From contig CAZNSX010000008.1 of the NCBI GenBank assembly GCA_964575845.1, forward strand, positions 62,001 through 126,000: a stretch of DNA of 64,000 bases, given 5' to 3'. Source of the stretch: CAZNSX01 sp964575845 (GTDB lineage: Bacteria > UBA8248 > CAZNSX01). The notes beneath the pieces are model-generated. The model worked only from the letters and a program-made list of their open reading frames with translations, was not told where the DNA came from and did not search any database. Both the position numbers and the translations under genes were made by a program. Numbering within the stretch: position 1 is the stretch's first letter; each line of letters starts with the position of its first letter. Below are positions 41,661 to 50,769 of the stretch, piece after piece.

Positions 41661-43567
41661 CCCAAAAGACCCCTCTCGGCCAGGGCCTTCTCCACATCCT
41701 CCAGACCCAACTCCCTCAGCTTTTCTGTCTTTGGGAGGCCGCTCTTGCGGTTCCAGCCGCGGTCCTCGTAATAGTCTTCGAGGATCCGGTCAAAGTCGGC
41801 CCTCTCGACCACGGCTCCTCCGCTCGGCCCGCCGCCCAGAAGAGGCTCTTCAAAAAATCGCTCGGGCACGAGGTCCTGCTGCCTCCCGGCACCGGCCCTC
41901 ACATTAAAGGCCTTCTCCACGTTGAAGGTGCGCTCCCCGCAGCGAAGGAGCTCCTCATCGGTGAGCTCCCTTCCCGTGCACGCGCCCAAGAACCGCCTGG
42001 CCAGCTCCACCCCCTTGCGGTAAAGGTGCTCCCAGGAAGCCGAGCGGTAATAAGCGAACTTGCAGATACCCAGGAGGTCTCCGATAGTCACAAAGTCTTC
42101 ACTCCACTTTAGGAGCTTCCCCTTCCCCCCCACCGCCTTCAAGTCCACCGCCTCCTCGGTACCGAAAAGGCGCAGGGCCTCCTCGGGTGTGGCGATCTCC
42201 TCTATGTAAGGATTTGACCTCAGATGGTCGGAGCCCCGGGTGGAGGTGGCGTAGGACACAGCCCTGAGGGGCATGCCCCGGGGGTCTGCCGCGCTCATCT
42301 CCACGCCCTTCACCTGGATGGCAAAGCGCTCGGCCCCGCCGCCTATCTCACGGGCGGCCCTGAGCGAGCCCTCGGCCAGAATATCGCCGATTCCCTCTCG
42401 CCCGGCAATTTTCTCGGCCAAGGCCAGAAAGGCTCCGGGGTCCCCGAAGCCGAGCCTGATGCCTCCTGTGTCCCTCTCTTTGATGAGCCCCCTCTCATAG
42501 CACTCGATGGCAAAAGCGATGGTGTTACCCAGCCCTTCCTCATCCAAGCCCTGCTCGTTGCAGATATGAGCAAAGGAGAACACCGCCCAGGGCTGGTTGA
42601 TGCTGCAGGTGATGGAGCGCGCTATGGCTTCCCACTCCACCTTGGGCGCCTTCCCGGCGTAGGGCCCCCGGTCAATGGTGAATCTTTTCCGGCAGTAAAT
42701 GATGCAGCGCGGGCAGTCGGGCATAGGGGTCTCATATTCTTTGACCAGAACCTTGGGGTCCAAGGGCTCCCAGGCAAAGGTGCCGTAGCGCCAGTTGTCG
42801 GAGCCGTGAATTCCGAACTTGGCCCGATGGTAGATGAACCGCGGTGTGCCGTATTGCCGGGCGGGAGCGCAGTAGGGGTCAACTTCGATTACGGCCCTGT
42901 AGTCCCGGAAGGCCAGCCTGAAGGCGTCGGGATCGGCAACCGCCACCCCTCCCTTCCCCCGGACGGCCACGGCCTTAAGGTTTTTCGAGCCCATGACAGC
43001 CCCTAGGCCGCAGCGGCCATGGGCACCCAACCCGCCGTCAGCGAGTATAGTGGCAAAACGGATGAGCTTCTCTCCCGCGGGGCCTATCGCCAGCGTGGCG
43101 ACCCTGTCGTCGCGGCACTCACTTACGAGCGTCTCATGCGTTTCAGATGTGAGAGAGCCCCAGATGTGGGAGGCATCCCTTAGCTCCGCCCCCCTCTCAT
43201 CAACAAAGACCCAAACCGGTGAAGGAGCCTTACCCTGAACCAAAAGAGCGTCGAAGCCCGCATATTTGAGCTGTGAGCCGAACTCTGAGGAGGCGCTGCT
43301 GTCCCCATGGAGGCCGCTCAGGGGAGACTTGGCCGCCACGGTCGTGCGGCCCGAGGCCGGCACCGCAGTGCCCGCGAGTGCCCCAGGGGAGAAGATGAGG
43401 CGGTTCTCGGGAGAGAAGGGCTCGACCTCGGGGCCTACCTCATCGAAGAGGAACTTGGAACTGAAGCCCCTTCCCCCCAGGAAATTTTCCACCACAGGCT
43501 CTGGCAGCTCATCAACTTGAGTGTGGCCGCTGCCGAGGTCCACGCGCAGAACTCTCCCCAACTTCAT
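41657..43567 (-). CDS. tungsten-type aldehyde:ferredoxin oxidoreductase
   Basis: A 636-residue AOR-family enzyme that interconverts aldehydes and acids with ferredoxin, using a bis-pyranopterin tungsten centre and one [4Fe-4S] cluster. The N-terminal GRVLRVDLGSGHTQVDELPE and LGGRGFSSKFLFDE are typical. Cluster cysteines are in DCPRCIIYC (CxxCxxxC) with a fourth in LLGICKF near residue 525, and pterin-binding segments include GRTTVAAKSPLSG and DPRGMPLRAVSYATSTRG. Length fits the family. It has its own promoter at 43657-43685 and leads the AOR-MoaD-LarA operon. Which aldehyde is used cannot be told. Confidence 0.92.
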   Translation of the reverse strand: MKLGRVLRVDLGSGHTQVDELPEPVVENFLGGRGFSSKFLFDEVGPEVEPFSPENRLIFSPGALAGTAVPASGRTTVAAKSPLSGLHGDSSASSEFGSQLKYAGFDALLVQGKAPSPVWVFVDERGAELRDASHIWGSLTSETHETLVSECRDDRVATLAIGPAGEKLIRFATILADGGLGAHGRCGLGAVMGSKNLKAVAVRGKGGVAVADPDAFRLAFRDYRAVIEVDPYCAPARQYGTPRFIYHRAKFGIHGSDNWRYGTFAWEPLDPKVLVKEYETPMPDCPRCIIYCRKRFTIDRGPYAGKAPKVEWEAIARSITCSINQPWAVFSFAHICNEQGLDEEGLGNTIAFAIECYERGLIKERDTGGIRLGFGDPGAFLALAEKIAGREGIGDILAEGSLRAAREIGGGAERFAIQVKGVEMSAADPRGMPLRAVSYATSTRGSDHLRSNPYIEEIATPEEALRLFGTEEAVDLKAVGGKGKLLKWSEDFVTIGDLLGICKFAYYRSASWEHLYRKGVELARRFLGACTGRELTDEELLRCGERTFNVEKAFNVRAGAGRQQDLVPERFFEEPLLGGGPSGGAVVERADFDRILEDYYEDRGWNRKSGLPKTEKLRELGLEDVEKALAERGLLG

Positions 43568-43656
43568 CTCCCTCCCTGGAAAATTCCTAAAGAAAAAGGG
43601 GCTCGCTGGAGTGCCAAAAACCTGGGGGCTCTGACACCAAAATTAATTTGCGATGA

Positions 43657-43685
43657 ATGATACCGGGGAAGGAGCCGCCAGTCAA
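43657..43685 (-). promoter_or_regulatory. sigma70-type promoter of the AOR operon
   Basis: On the minus strand TTGACT (43680-43685), 17-base spacer, TATCAT (43657-43662): five of six matches in both boxes with ideal spacing. The leader to the AOR ATG is about 85 bases. Confidence 0.65.
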
Positions 43686-43694
43686 CGCTTTTTG

Positions 43695-43727
43695 GACGAG
43701 ACCTCACCTCTCACGTAGGTGCTCGTC
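43695..43727. repeat. inverted repeat between ino1 and the AOR promoter
   Basis: GACGAG...CTCGTC outer stem with inner CACCT...AGGTG. There is no T run after it on either strand, so it is not a standard terminator. It lies directly upstream of the AOR -35 box and could be a regulator site. Confidence 0.4.
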
Positions 43728-43853
43728 AGCTTGGCTTGAGGGAGAATCTCCTCGTCAACGGTGAGCAGATTCTGAATCAGGGGATTCGTAGGAATGGCCA
43801 AAACCTAAAGGCCCAAGAATTTCAGGAGAACCTTGCGACTTCCTCCCGTCAGC

Positions 43854-45020
43854 TCACGCAAACGGATACCCTGGCCTGCCGCCGATATCACCGCCTTCAT
43901 CGTTGGCTTCCAGGGTCAGGGCCGGTCGGTCGGCTCCTTGCAGGTAGTTATGGATGAGCTCAAGGGCCACGGGCTCGGGTATCTGCTTGGGCGGGTGTTT
44001 CATGGTGTGAGCGGAAATAGGAAAGAGGGGCCCCGCATCCCCCCGAGACCTTGCTATCCGGCAGAAGCGGATGGCATCGATGACCATGCCGGCACTGTTG
44101 GGGGAATCCTCGACCGAAAGCCTCAGCTCCAGGGAGAAGGGAAACCGGCCAAAACCCTCTCCCTCTATCCGGAGAAAGCATACCTTGTTGTCGTTCTGCC
44201 AGGGGACGTAGTCACTTGGGCCGATGTGGATGTTTTCCGGCTCAAGAGGGACTTCGAGCTGCGATTGGACCGACTGGGTCTTGGAGTGCCTTTTGGATTT
44301 CAACCGGTCTCGGTTCAACATGTTGAGGAAGTCAGTATTGCCTCCCGTGTTGAGCTGGTAGGTCCGGAGAAGCTTTGCTCCCCGTTGGTCCAAGAGCTTG
44401 GCCAGGATGCGGTGCACCACGGTAGCTCCGAACTGCGACTTTATGTCATCGCCCACAACAGGGATGCCTCGTCTCTCGAAGCGGCTGGCCCAGCCCGGGT
44501 CAGAGACAATGAAGGCGGGCATGCAGTTGATGAAGCTCACTCCCGTCTCCAGGCAGCAGGAAGCGTAAAATCTGGCCGCCTCTTCGGAACCCACAGGCAC
44601 GTAATTGATAAGCATCTCCGCCCCACTCTCCCGGAGAACCTGAGACACGTTACAGGGTTCCTCTTGAGCCACCACGAAGGTCCGCTCCGAGGGATAGTCG
44701 GCCATGTGGGGGGAAACACCGTCGAGCACCGGCGCCATATTTACAATGACCCCGTAGTCGGGCAGATCAGGCCAGATGGTGTAGGTGCAGTTCGGATGAG
44801 CGAACGCAGCCTCATGAAGGGGCTTTCCAACCTTGCGGGCATCGACATCAAAGGCTGCCACTACGTTGATGTCACAGGGCCCATATCCGCCCATATCCTT
44901 GTGAAGGAGTCCTGTGTAATCGCCCTGGGATCGCCTGTAGTATTCCATCCCCTGAAGTAAGGCACTCGCGCAGTTCCCGACTCCGGCAATGGCGACCTTT
45001 ATCTTATCTCTCATTGCCAT
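43854..45020 (-). CDS. ino1: inositol-3-phosphate synthase
   Basis: A 388-residue NAD-dependent synthase that turns glucose 6-phosphate into inositol 3-phosphate, of the short bacterial/archaeal type. Signatures are VAIAGVGNCASALLQGMEYY near the start, PDYGVIVNMAPVLDGVS, CMPAFIVSDPGWASRF, and the catalytic region VVGDDIKSQFGATVVHRILA with NTGGNTDFLNML. The start could be the ATG at 45020 or the second at 45014; both follow GGGAGAGG. Its product may feed inositol lipids, compatible solutes or glycan. A promoter lies 255 bases upstream, leaving a long leader. Confidence 0.92.
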   Translation of the reverse strand: MAMRDKIKVAIAGVGNCASALLQGMEYYRRSQGDYTGLLHKDMGGYGPCDINVVAAFDVDARKVGKPLHEAAFAHPNCTYTIWPDLPDYGVIVNMAPVLDGVSPHMADYPSERTFVVAQEEPCNVSQVLRESGAEMLINYVPVGSEEAARFYASCCLETGVSFINCMPAFIVSDPGWASRFERRGIPVVGDDIKSQFGATVVHRILAKLLDQRGAKLLRTYQLNTGGNTDFLNMLNRDRLKSKRHSKTQSVQSQLEVPLEPENIHIGPSDYVPWQNDNKVCFLRIEGEGFGRFPFSLELRLSVEDSPNSAGMVIDAIRFCRIARSRGDAGPLFPISAHTMKHPPKQIPEPVALELIHNYLQGADRPALTLEANDEGGDIGGRPGYPFA

Positions 45021-45158
45021 CCTCTCCCTTCTCCATCAAACGCGCATCCTGCTTCCGCGAGGGGCGAGACAACTTTTCTGCCGATATAGCCGCCGATACA
45101 CTCTAAATTGTCTGCTCCCCCGAAAGAGGGAAGAATTTCTTTAGCGATTAAGGGAAAC

Positions 45159-45217
45159 CCTACTATTCGAAACAGACCAGAATGAGGAACGCTCCCACTT
45201 CTGGTCAAAGCGGTAGG
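45159..45217 (-). promoter_or_regulatory. structured element in the ino1 leader
   Basis: A nested inverted repeat: GACCAGAA (45175-45182) pairs perfectly with TTCTGGTC (45199-45206), and CCTAC (45159-45163) with GTAGG (45213-45217). Further pairing is possible inside. It lies within the untranslated leader between the promoter and the ino1 start. No known riboswitch was recognised. Confidence 0.45.
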
Positions 45218-45276
45218 AATCTTTTTGAGCCCAACAAAGGGACATAATTCACAGGATCCCCAAATGATAGTCAATT

Positions 45277-45305
45277 ACTTTATCCCCAAATCTCCCTACT
45301 GTCAA
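45277..45305 (-). promoter_or_regulatory. sigma70-type promoter of ino1
   Basis: On the minus strand TTGACA (45300-45305), 17-base spacer, TAAAGT (45277-45282). Strong -35 and good spacing. The predicted leader is about 250 bases. Confidence 0.62.
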
Positions 45306-45436
45306 TAACTAATTTTATTCGGCGTCCAAGGGCTTATTACCATAAAAACCTTGAAAATAGGCTGAAATTGGGGCCTGGAGCGGGGCCGAAGTAAGGAGTC
45401 CACCGCCTCGAAAAGCCGCTCGCGCTGGAAGGCCAT
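45302..45436 (-). CDS. small or truncated ORF behind the molybdenum hydroxylase
   Basis: A 44-residue frame starting MAFQRERLFEAVDSLLRPR two bases after the stop of the xdh-type gene, with AGGAG at good distance before its ATG. The first 20 residues look like an ordinary protein start. The rest, to the TGA at 45302, is hydrophobic and runs into the ino1 promoter. It may be the stump of a deleted third gene of this operon. No family recognised. Confidence 0.3.
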   Translation of the reverse strand: MAFQRERLFEAVDSLLRPRSRPQFQPIFKVFMVISPWTPNKISY

Positions 45437-45438
45437 AA

Positions 45439-47718
45439 CTAACTCCTCTTCAACTTCTTATCCCTTAAGGCTAACAGAATTTTTTCCGCTATCGCGGGGA
45501 TGGAAAAAACTCTGACTCCCACGGCATCGAAGATGGCATTGCAGATGGCGGGAGCCGTGGGGTTAAGGGCGGGCTCCCCCACACCCTTTGCCCCGAAGGG
45601 ACCGCTAGGCTCCTCCCCCTGGACAATCAGGGCCTTGAGCTCGTCCGGCATGTCCAGGGAGGTGGGGATAGAGTATCCCGCGAGGTCGGGGTTCTCGGCC
45701 ACGCCCTGCCGGTAGCGGAGCTCTTCCATAAGGCCCAAGCCCACTCCCTGAGAAACCCCGCCCTCGATCTGTCCCTCCACATTCACGGGATTCACCGCAG
45801 TGCCCACGTCATGGGCCGCAACGAGCCTCAAGACCCTTACCTCACCCGTCTCCTCATCCACCTCTACCTCGGCAATGTGGGTGGCAAAGACATAGCAATC
45901 ATAGGGCTTTCCCTGCCCCGTTTCGGGGTCGAGCTTTGTGATGTCGGGGTTATAAGAGCCTTCGGCAAGGATTGGTTTTCCGTCCGAGTGGCTCCGAGCC
46001 GCAACTTCCCTTAAGGGGAGGAAACGCTCAGGGGCGCTCTTGACGAAGATCCTCCCTCCCTTGCAAACGAGGTCTCCAAGCGGAGCCTCCAACATCCAGG
46101 ACGCCGTCTCAAAAAGTAACTTCTTGGCCTTGGCCGAAGCCCTCTTCAGTGCGTTTCCTCCGATGTGAGTCACACGGCTTGCGACCGTCCCGATATCCAG
46201 GGGCGTGATGTCCGTATCATGGGTTACCATTGTGATGTGTTCCAGGGGAAGGCCCAGTTCCTCGGCCGCAATTTGAGCCAGCGCCACGGTTGAGCCCTGC
46301 CCCACATCGGCACATCCCGTCCATACCGTGGCTGTGCCATCCTCATTTACCCTGATGAAGGCCGAGCTGGGGTTATTGTAAGCCGTGAATCCTATGGGGT
46401 AGATCATGGATGCGATGCCTCTGCCGCGGCGCTTGCGGGTCGAGGGGGCTCTAGCTCCGCCGCCCCCATCCCAGCCAAATCCCGATGAAGCCCTCTCTAA
46501 GGTCTCGACCACGCCACAACTCGAGAGGGCGTCCCCGCTGTGGGCCCTATCTCCCGCGCGCATTGCATTCCTCAAGCGGAACTCCCGGGGGTCCATGTCG
46601 AGGCGGTGGGCGATGGTGTCCGTGTGAGACTCACAGCCAAAGCATGCCTGCGTGGCACCGAAGCCCCGGCACGCGCCGGCCAAACCGTTATTGGTGTAAA
46701 CTAGATGAGCATCCACCTTGAGGTTGGGGACCCGGTAGGGCCCGGCACTCATGAGGGCCGCCTTGGAAAGGGTCGTCTCTCCCCAGGAGCAATAAGCCCC
46801 CGAGTCGGCGACTATGCGGATTTCCCGGGCCGTTATGGAACCATCTCTCTTAACACCGGATTTGAAATCCATATAGAAGGCGTGGCGCGTTGTTGAGGCC
46901 AGAAACTCTTCCTCCCGGCTGTATTCAAATTTAACGGGCCTTCCTGTTCGCAGGGCCAAGAGGGCGGCCAGAGCCTCCTCGGTGATCTCATTCTTTCCCC
47001 CGAAACTCCCGCCCACGGTCATGTTAATAACCCGGATCTTGCTCATTGGCATCTGGAGCACCTGGCTGAGAGTGTTCCGGATGACGAAGGGACGGGAGGT
47101 AGTGGTGTAGACGGTCAGCTTCCCCGAGGGGTCGGCTTGGGCAATGCAGGCGTGTGGCTCGATAAAGGCATGCTCCTGCACCTGGGAGCAGTAACGCTCC
47201 TCAACCACCAGGTCTGCCTCCCGAAGACCCGCTTCCAGATTTCCCTTCCGGATCTTCCACGAGACGACGATGTTCCCACCTTCATGATCGGGATGCAGGA
47301 GAGGGGCCCCTCGCTCCATCGCTAAGAATGGCTCCAAGACCGCGGGAAGCTCCCGATAGTCCACCTTAACCTTCTCCAGGGCCTCTTCAGCGGCCTCACG
47401 GCTCTCGGCCGCAAGAGCCGCTATCGGGTCTCCCATGTAGCGAACCCTCTCGCCGCACAGGATGGGCTGGTCAAGAACATAGGACCCGAAGGAGTTAAAG
47501 GGTACGTCCTTGGCGGTCACGACTCCCACCACACCGGGAAGTCGAAGGGCTGCCGAAACGTCCACCCCGAGGACCTCCGCATGGGGAAAGCGCGTGCGCA
47601 GGGTGGCCCCGAAAAGGAGACCGGGAAACGTGAGATCATCCGCATAGGAAGCCGAGCCGGCGGCCTTGGAGGCGGCATCAAAGCGGGGATGGGACTTCCC
47701 TATCACTTCAAACTTCAC
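45439..47718 (-). CDS. xanthine dehydrogenase-family molybdopterin-binding subunit
   Basis: A 759-residue large subunit of a molybdenum hydroxylase. The N-terminal fold shows IGKSHPRFDAASKAAGSASY and ADDLTFPGLLFG. Cofactor segments are GGSFGGKNE, ACRGFGATQACFGCESH, TGCADVGQGSTVALAQIAAE and the C-terminal GPFGAKGVGEPALNP that carries the catalytic glutamate. Length is normal. The iron-sulfur and FAD subunits that usually accompany it are not next to it, so electron transfer partners must be elsewhere or have been lost. It starts with GTG at 47718. The substrate (purine, aromatic or aldehyde) is unknown. Confidence 0.9.
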   Translation of the reverse strand: MKFEVIGKSHPRFDAASKAAGSASYADDLTFPGLLFGATLRTRFPHAEVLGVDVSAALRLPGVVGVVTAKDVPFNSFGSYVLDQPILCGERVRYMGDPIAALAAESREAAEEALEKVKVDYRELPAVLEPFLAMERGAPLLHPDHEGGNIVVSWKIRKGNLEAGLREADLVVEERYCSQVQEHAFIEPHACIAQADPSGKLTVYTTTSRPFVIRNTLSQVLQMPMSKIRVINMTVGGSFGGKNEITEEALAALLALRTGRPVKFEYSREEEFLASTTRHAFYMDFKSGVKRDGSITAREIRIVADSGAYCSWGETTLSKAALMSAGPYRVPNLKVDAHLVYTNNGLAGACRGFGATQACFGCESHTDTIAHRLDMDPREFRLRNAMRAGDRAHSGDALSSCGVVETLERASSGFGWDGGGGARAPSTRKRRGRGIASMIYPIGFTAYNNPSSAFIRVNEDGTATVWTGCADVGQGSTVALAQIAAEELGLPLEHITMVTHDTDITPLDIGTVASRVTHIGGNALKRASAKAKKLLFETASWMLEAPLGDLVCKGGRIFVKSAPERFLPLREVAARSHSDGKPILAEGSYNPDITKLDPETGQGKPYDCYVFATHIAEVEVDEETGEVRVLRLVAAHDVGTAVNPVNVEGQIEGGVSQGVGLGLMEELRYRQGVAENPDLAGYSIPTSLDMPDELKALIVQGEEPSGPFGAKGVGEPALNPTAPAICNAIFDAVGVRVFSIPAIAEKILLALRDKKLKRS

Positions 47719-47797
47719 GCTGGGTCCCTCTTCGGCTCGTCAGACCGGCTCCAAAGTCCATGATTGCGGCTCTGACCCCAGGAGCCCCCGACTTCCG

Positions 47798-48856
47798 CTA
47801 GTTCCTGCTCCCCGCCACCTTCCTTAAAAACCTGAGGTCTGCTTCGGCACTTTCCAGATAGCGATGGAAGTCCATACGGTAGCTCTCCAGCTTGCTAAGC
47901 TGCCCTCTGACCTTCTCTAGCTCCTCTTCATTATGAGCCTGAAGGCGGCGGTTACTCTCGATATCGCCTTGGGGCGTCGAGAGGAGCCTTTCGCCCTCTT
48001 CCACGATCCCCTTTCCCCTCGCCTCCCTCCGCTCCAATTCCGCCTTAAACCTCGGGTAGTAGGCATTGTAGTCCTGGCGCCGCTCCCCTATCCTTTTCTC
48101 CAGAAGGCCTAGAAGCCAAAGGGCCATTGCCCGGCGCTCCTCGGAGAGGAAGTTCTCAAAAGACCCCTCATCCATCCCTTGGAGCTCCGCCTTCTCATAG
48201 CGTCCCTGAAAAAACTCACCTTGCATGGCCTCTTCATGGTCTCGGACTCGCAGGCGAAGCGTCTTGAGCTGGCTCCCCAGCTCGAAGAACTGGGCGGTAA
48301 GCCTGTGGAGGCGCCGGGATAGGAGCTCGGCCCCGCTCATGGCGGAGCCCTTGGCGGGTGATTCCTTCTCTGGCTCTCTTGCCTTAGCCCGAGGGTGGCC
48401 GTAACTCGGGGTGCCCTTGGCGGACTTCCTCGCCTTCCGGGCCTTCCTCAGGGAGAGCTGCTCGCGGGTGAACTTCAGGCCTACGCGGATTGGCTCCAGA
48501 TAGCTCAGGCTTGGTTTCAGGGCCAGGGCCCGATTGAAGTTATCAAGGGCTCCCTGGTAGCGGCCCAGGCGAAACTGGACGAGAGCCAGATAGAACCGGG
48601 AGCGATAGTCCTCCTCCCCCTCCGCCGCCCTCTGAAAGGCCCTGAGGGAAGGCCCGAGCTTGCCGGAGAAATATAGCAAGAGGGCCTTCTTCATGAGAGG
48701 CCCAGCTCCCGGGAGCAGAGAAAACTCCTCTCCCTTAGGCATATTCCCCCTCGGGCGAGATTCGGCCTGGACTTCGCCTACGGCCGAGGCTAAGGGGCCC
48801 AGGGCTAGAAAGTAGAACAGGAAAATAGGGGCGAACTTTCTCCCGAAGCCTCCCAT
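47798..48856 (-). CDS. secreted TPR protein with coiled-coil tail
   Basis: A 352-residue protein with a signal peptide (IFLFYFLALGPLASA, cleavage near residue 25-32). TPR-like helices follow, including LLLYFSGKLGPSLRAFQRAA and YLALVQFRLGRYQGALDNFN. A basic linker (about 135-170) and a charged coiled-coil region to the end come after. It should lie in the periplasm. Its ATG overlaps the stop of the larger TPR lipoprotein by one base (TAATG), so the two are made together and probably form one complex. The exact role is unknown. Confidence 0.72.
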   Translation of the reverse strand: MGGFGRKFAPIFLFYFLALGPLASAVGEVQAESRPRGNMPKGEEFSLLPGAGPLMKKALLLYFSGKLGPSLRAFQRAAEGEEDYRSRFYLALVQFRLGRYQGALDNFNRALALKPSLSYLEPIRVGLKFTREQLSLRKARKARKSAKGTPSYGHPRAKAREPEKESPAKGSAMSGAELLSRRLHRLTAQFFELGSQLKTLRLRVRDHEEAMQGEFFQGRYEKAELQGMDEGSFENFLSEERRAMALWLLGLLEKRIGERRQDYNAYYPRFKAELERREARGKGIVEEGERLLSTPQGDIESNRRLQAHNEEELEKVRGQLSKLESYRMDFHRYLESAEADLRFLRKVAGSRN

Positions 48857-50631
48857 TAACCCCCTCCTTCTGGGAGGGAAATCTTCTCTATAACTACATC
48901 CCGCCGGGGAAAGGAAAGCCTCGTCCTGAGGAGGTCAACCAGCTCCACCGTCACAGTGCCTTCCCTCTCGGAAACTACCCGCACCCGCCCCGGTATGGGG
49001 TCCGGGCTCCCTCTAACGAAAACCCGGGCAAAATAGGGCCTAAAAGAAGGGCTCTCCGAAGGAATAGAGGGCGGCCCTTTCACCGCCTTTATCCTCTCAC
49101 TCTCCTTGGAGAGAGGGCCTCCGGGTGCTTTGCCCAGAAGAAGATTCAAGAGAGGGTCATCGGGCATCTCGGCAAGCTCTTCCTTGAGCCTCCTCAAGGC
49201 CTCCGCCTCCCGACCTGAGCGCATGAGCCTCTCAATCTCGGCCTCAAACTCCCTCTCAAACCCCTGAGCCCTTTGCTCCAGGGAATCCTCGGCTGAGCCT
49301 TCGGGCTTCAGGTGCAGGTAGCGCCGGTAGCTGGCAGAAGCGAGATACGGGCGGTGGATATCTTCATAAAGCCTGCCCAAGTTGAGGGCCACCTCTGCAT
49401 CCGTGGGCGCTTCCTGCTGAGCTCTGCGGAGCATACCCAGGGCTGCATCTCCCTTCCCTTCCTTAACTAGAAGCTCGGCCTCCAAAAGGTAGAAAGGAGC
49501 CTTCTCCTTAGGGGATTTGAGAAGCCCCTCAGCTATGAGAGCCCGGGCACCCTTGATGTCTCCCAAGTCCCCTTTAAGCCGGGCTGCGGCAAGGAAAGCA
49601 ATAGGATTTCCCTTTCTCAGGCGCCCCGCCCCGGCATAGGCCTGAGCAGCCTCCTCTTTTCTTCCCATCTCTTGCAGGAGCGCAGCCAGGTTTAGCCGGT
49701 ATTCGACCGCACTGGCTTCAAGCCTCACCCCCTCGCGGAAAGCCGAAAGGGCCTCCTCATCCTTTCCCAGGGCCTTCAGCGCCTCCCCAAGCGCGTTATG
49801 GAGCGCACCATCCCCGGGCCCCTCTTTGAGGGCCTCCCTCAGGAGAGGGAGAGCTTCCTCAGGATTTCCCGCAGCCAGGAGGGATAGGGCCAGACCGCGC
49901 CTCGCTTCCTTGAAATCGGGGGCGAGAGAGAGGGCTTTGCGGAGAAGAGACACAGCTTCCCGATGCTTTCCCCCTTGCCCATAGAGCGAGCCCAATCGGT
50001 GAAGGATGAGGGGGTCCTCTCCCGTTTTCTCCAGTCCGCCCTGAAGAGCCTTCTCCGCGGCCTCCCCCTTTCCCTGAAGCTCTAATGCTCGCGCTTGAAA
50101 AACTACTGCCAGAGGGTCCCCGGGGCTCTCTTTGAGCAGGGCCTCAGAGAGGGAGAGGGCCTCGCCTCCCCTGCCATCCGCCAGATATTGAAGGATGAGA
50201 AGGTAGCGGGGAAGAAGGTCCTTCCCCTCGGGCCCGGCCACCCGGGCCCAGGGAGGAAGCGCCCCTGGAGGAGGTTCCAGAGCATAGTTTATTCTTCCTT
50301 CGGGGCCAAAAGCGGCAAGAGCGGGCTTTTCTGCAGCAGCTAGACTCAGGTGCATCTGGGCCTTGTAATATTTGCCCTCCCTTATGTAAATTGCTCCCAG
50401 GCGGACCCGAGCCCATACATCATCGGGGTGCTTGAGGAGGGCCTCCTCCTGCTCTAGCGCAAGCCTTTCCCAACCCTGAAACTTCGCCAAAAAGGTGCTC
50501 CCAAGGAGTTTCGCCTCTTCGAGGGCCCTCCGGGATGAAGCACATGAGAAAAGGAGGAAAAAGCTCAGGGAAGATAGTACAAGGAGGAGGCTGGCTCTTG
50601 AGCTTTCTTTCCTGAGGGGACTAAGTGTCAC
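48856..50631 (-). CDS. TPR-repeat lipoprotein
   Basis: A 591-residue protein with many tetratricopeptide repeats, for example ALVKHPDD-type helices, PLILHRLGSLYGQGGKHREA, LHNALGEALKALGKDEEALS and ALNLGRLYEDIHRPYLASAS. I start at the GTG at 50631, which gives a lipoprotein signal with the cysteine at residue 30 (SFFLLFSCAS); an in-frame TTG at 50739 would add 36 unconvincing residues. The last 60 residues form a separate domain (FVRGSPDPIPGRVRVVSERE). Similar proteins act in cell-surface assembly and secretion. It is coupled to the downstream TPR protein. Confidence 0.78.
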   Translation of the reverse strand: MTLSPLRKESSRASLLLVLSSLSFFLLFSCASSRRALEEAKLLGSTFLAKFQGWERLALEQEEALLKHPDDVWARVRLGAIYIREGKYYKAQMHLSLAAAEKPALAAFGPEGRINYALEPPPGALPPWARVAGPEGKDLLPRYLLILQYLADGRGGEALSLSEALLKESPGDPLAVVFQARALELQGKGEAAEKALQGGLEKTGEDPLILHRLGSLYGQGGKHREAVSLLRKALSLAPDFKEARRGLALSLLAAGNPEEALPLLREALKEGPGDGALHNALGEALKALGKDEEALSAFREGVRLEASAVEYRLNLAALLQEMGRKEEAAQAYAGAGRLRKGNPIAFLAAARLKGDLGDIKGARALIAEGLLKSPKEKAPFYLLEAELLVKEGKGDAALGMLRRAQQEAPTDAEVALNLGRLYEDIHRPYLASASYRRYLHLKPEGSAEDSLEQRAQGFEREFEAEIERLMRSGREAEALRRLKEELAEMPDDPLLNLLLGKAPGGPLSKESERIKAVKGPPSIPSESPSFRPYFARVFVRGSPDPIPGRVRVVSEREGTVTVELVDLLRTRLSFPRRDVVIEKISLPEGGG

Positions 50632-50769
50632 TTTCTCCAAAACCCAAATTGCAAGGAGCCTGGGTAGAATAGGAGAGTAAGGGTTAAGCCATGCCGCGCG
50701 AATAAAGAAAATCTTATCCCATGCCTTCCGTCCCTGCAAGGGCTAGCGCCACTGGGAAGCCGATTTGTT

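Noticed and set aside
42224..43006. 260-codon plus-strand ORF opposite the AOR gene
   Set aside because: Shadow of the AOR frame; no recognisable motifs.
45011..45274. 87-codon minus-strand ORF in the ino1 leader
   Set aside because: It starts with TTG at the predicted transcription start, lacks a ribosome site and has no family pattern; the structured leader is a better explanation.
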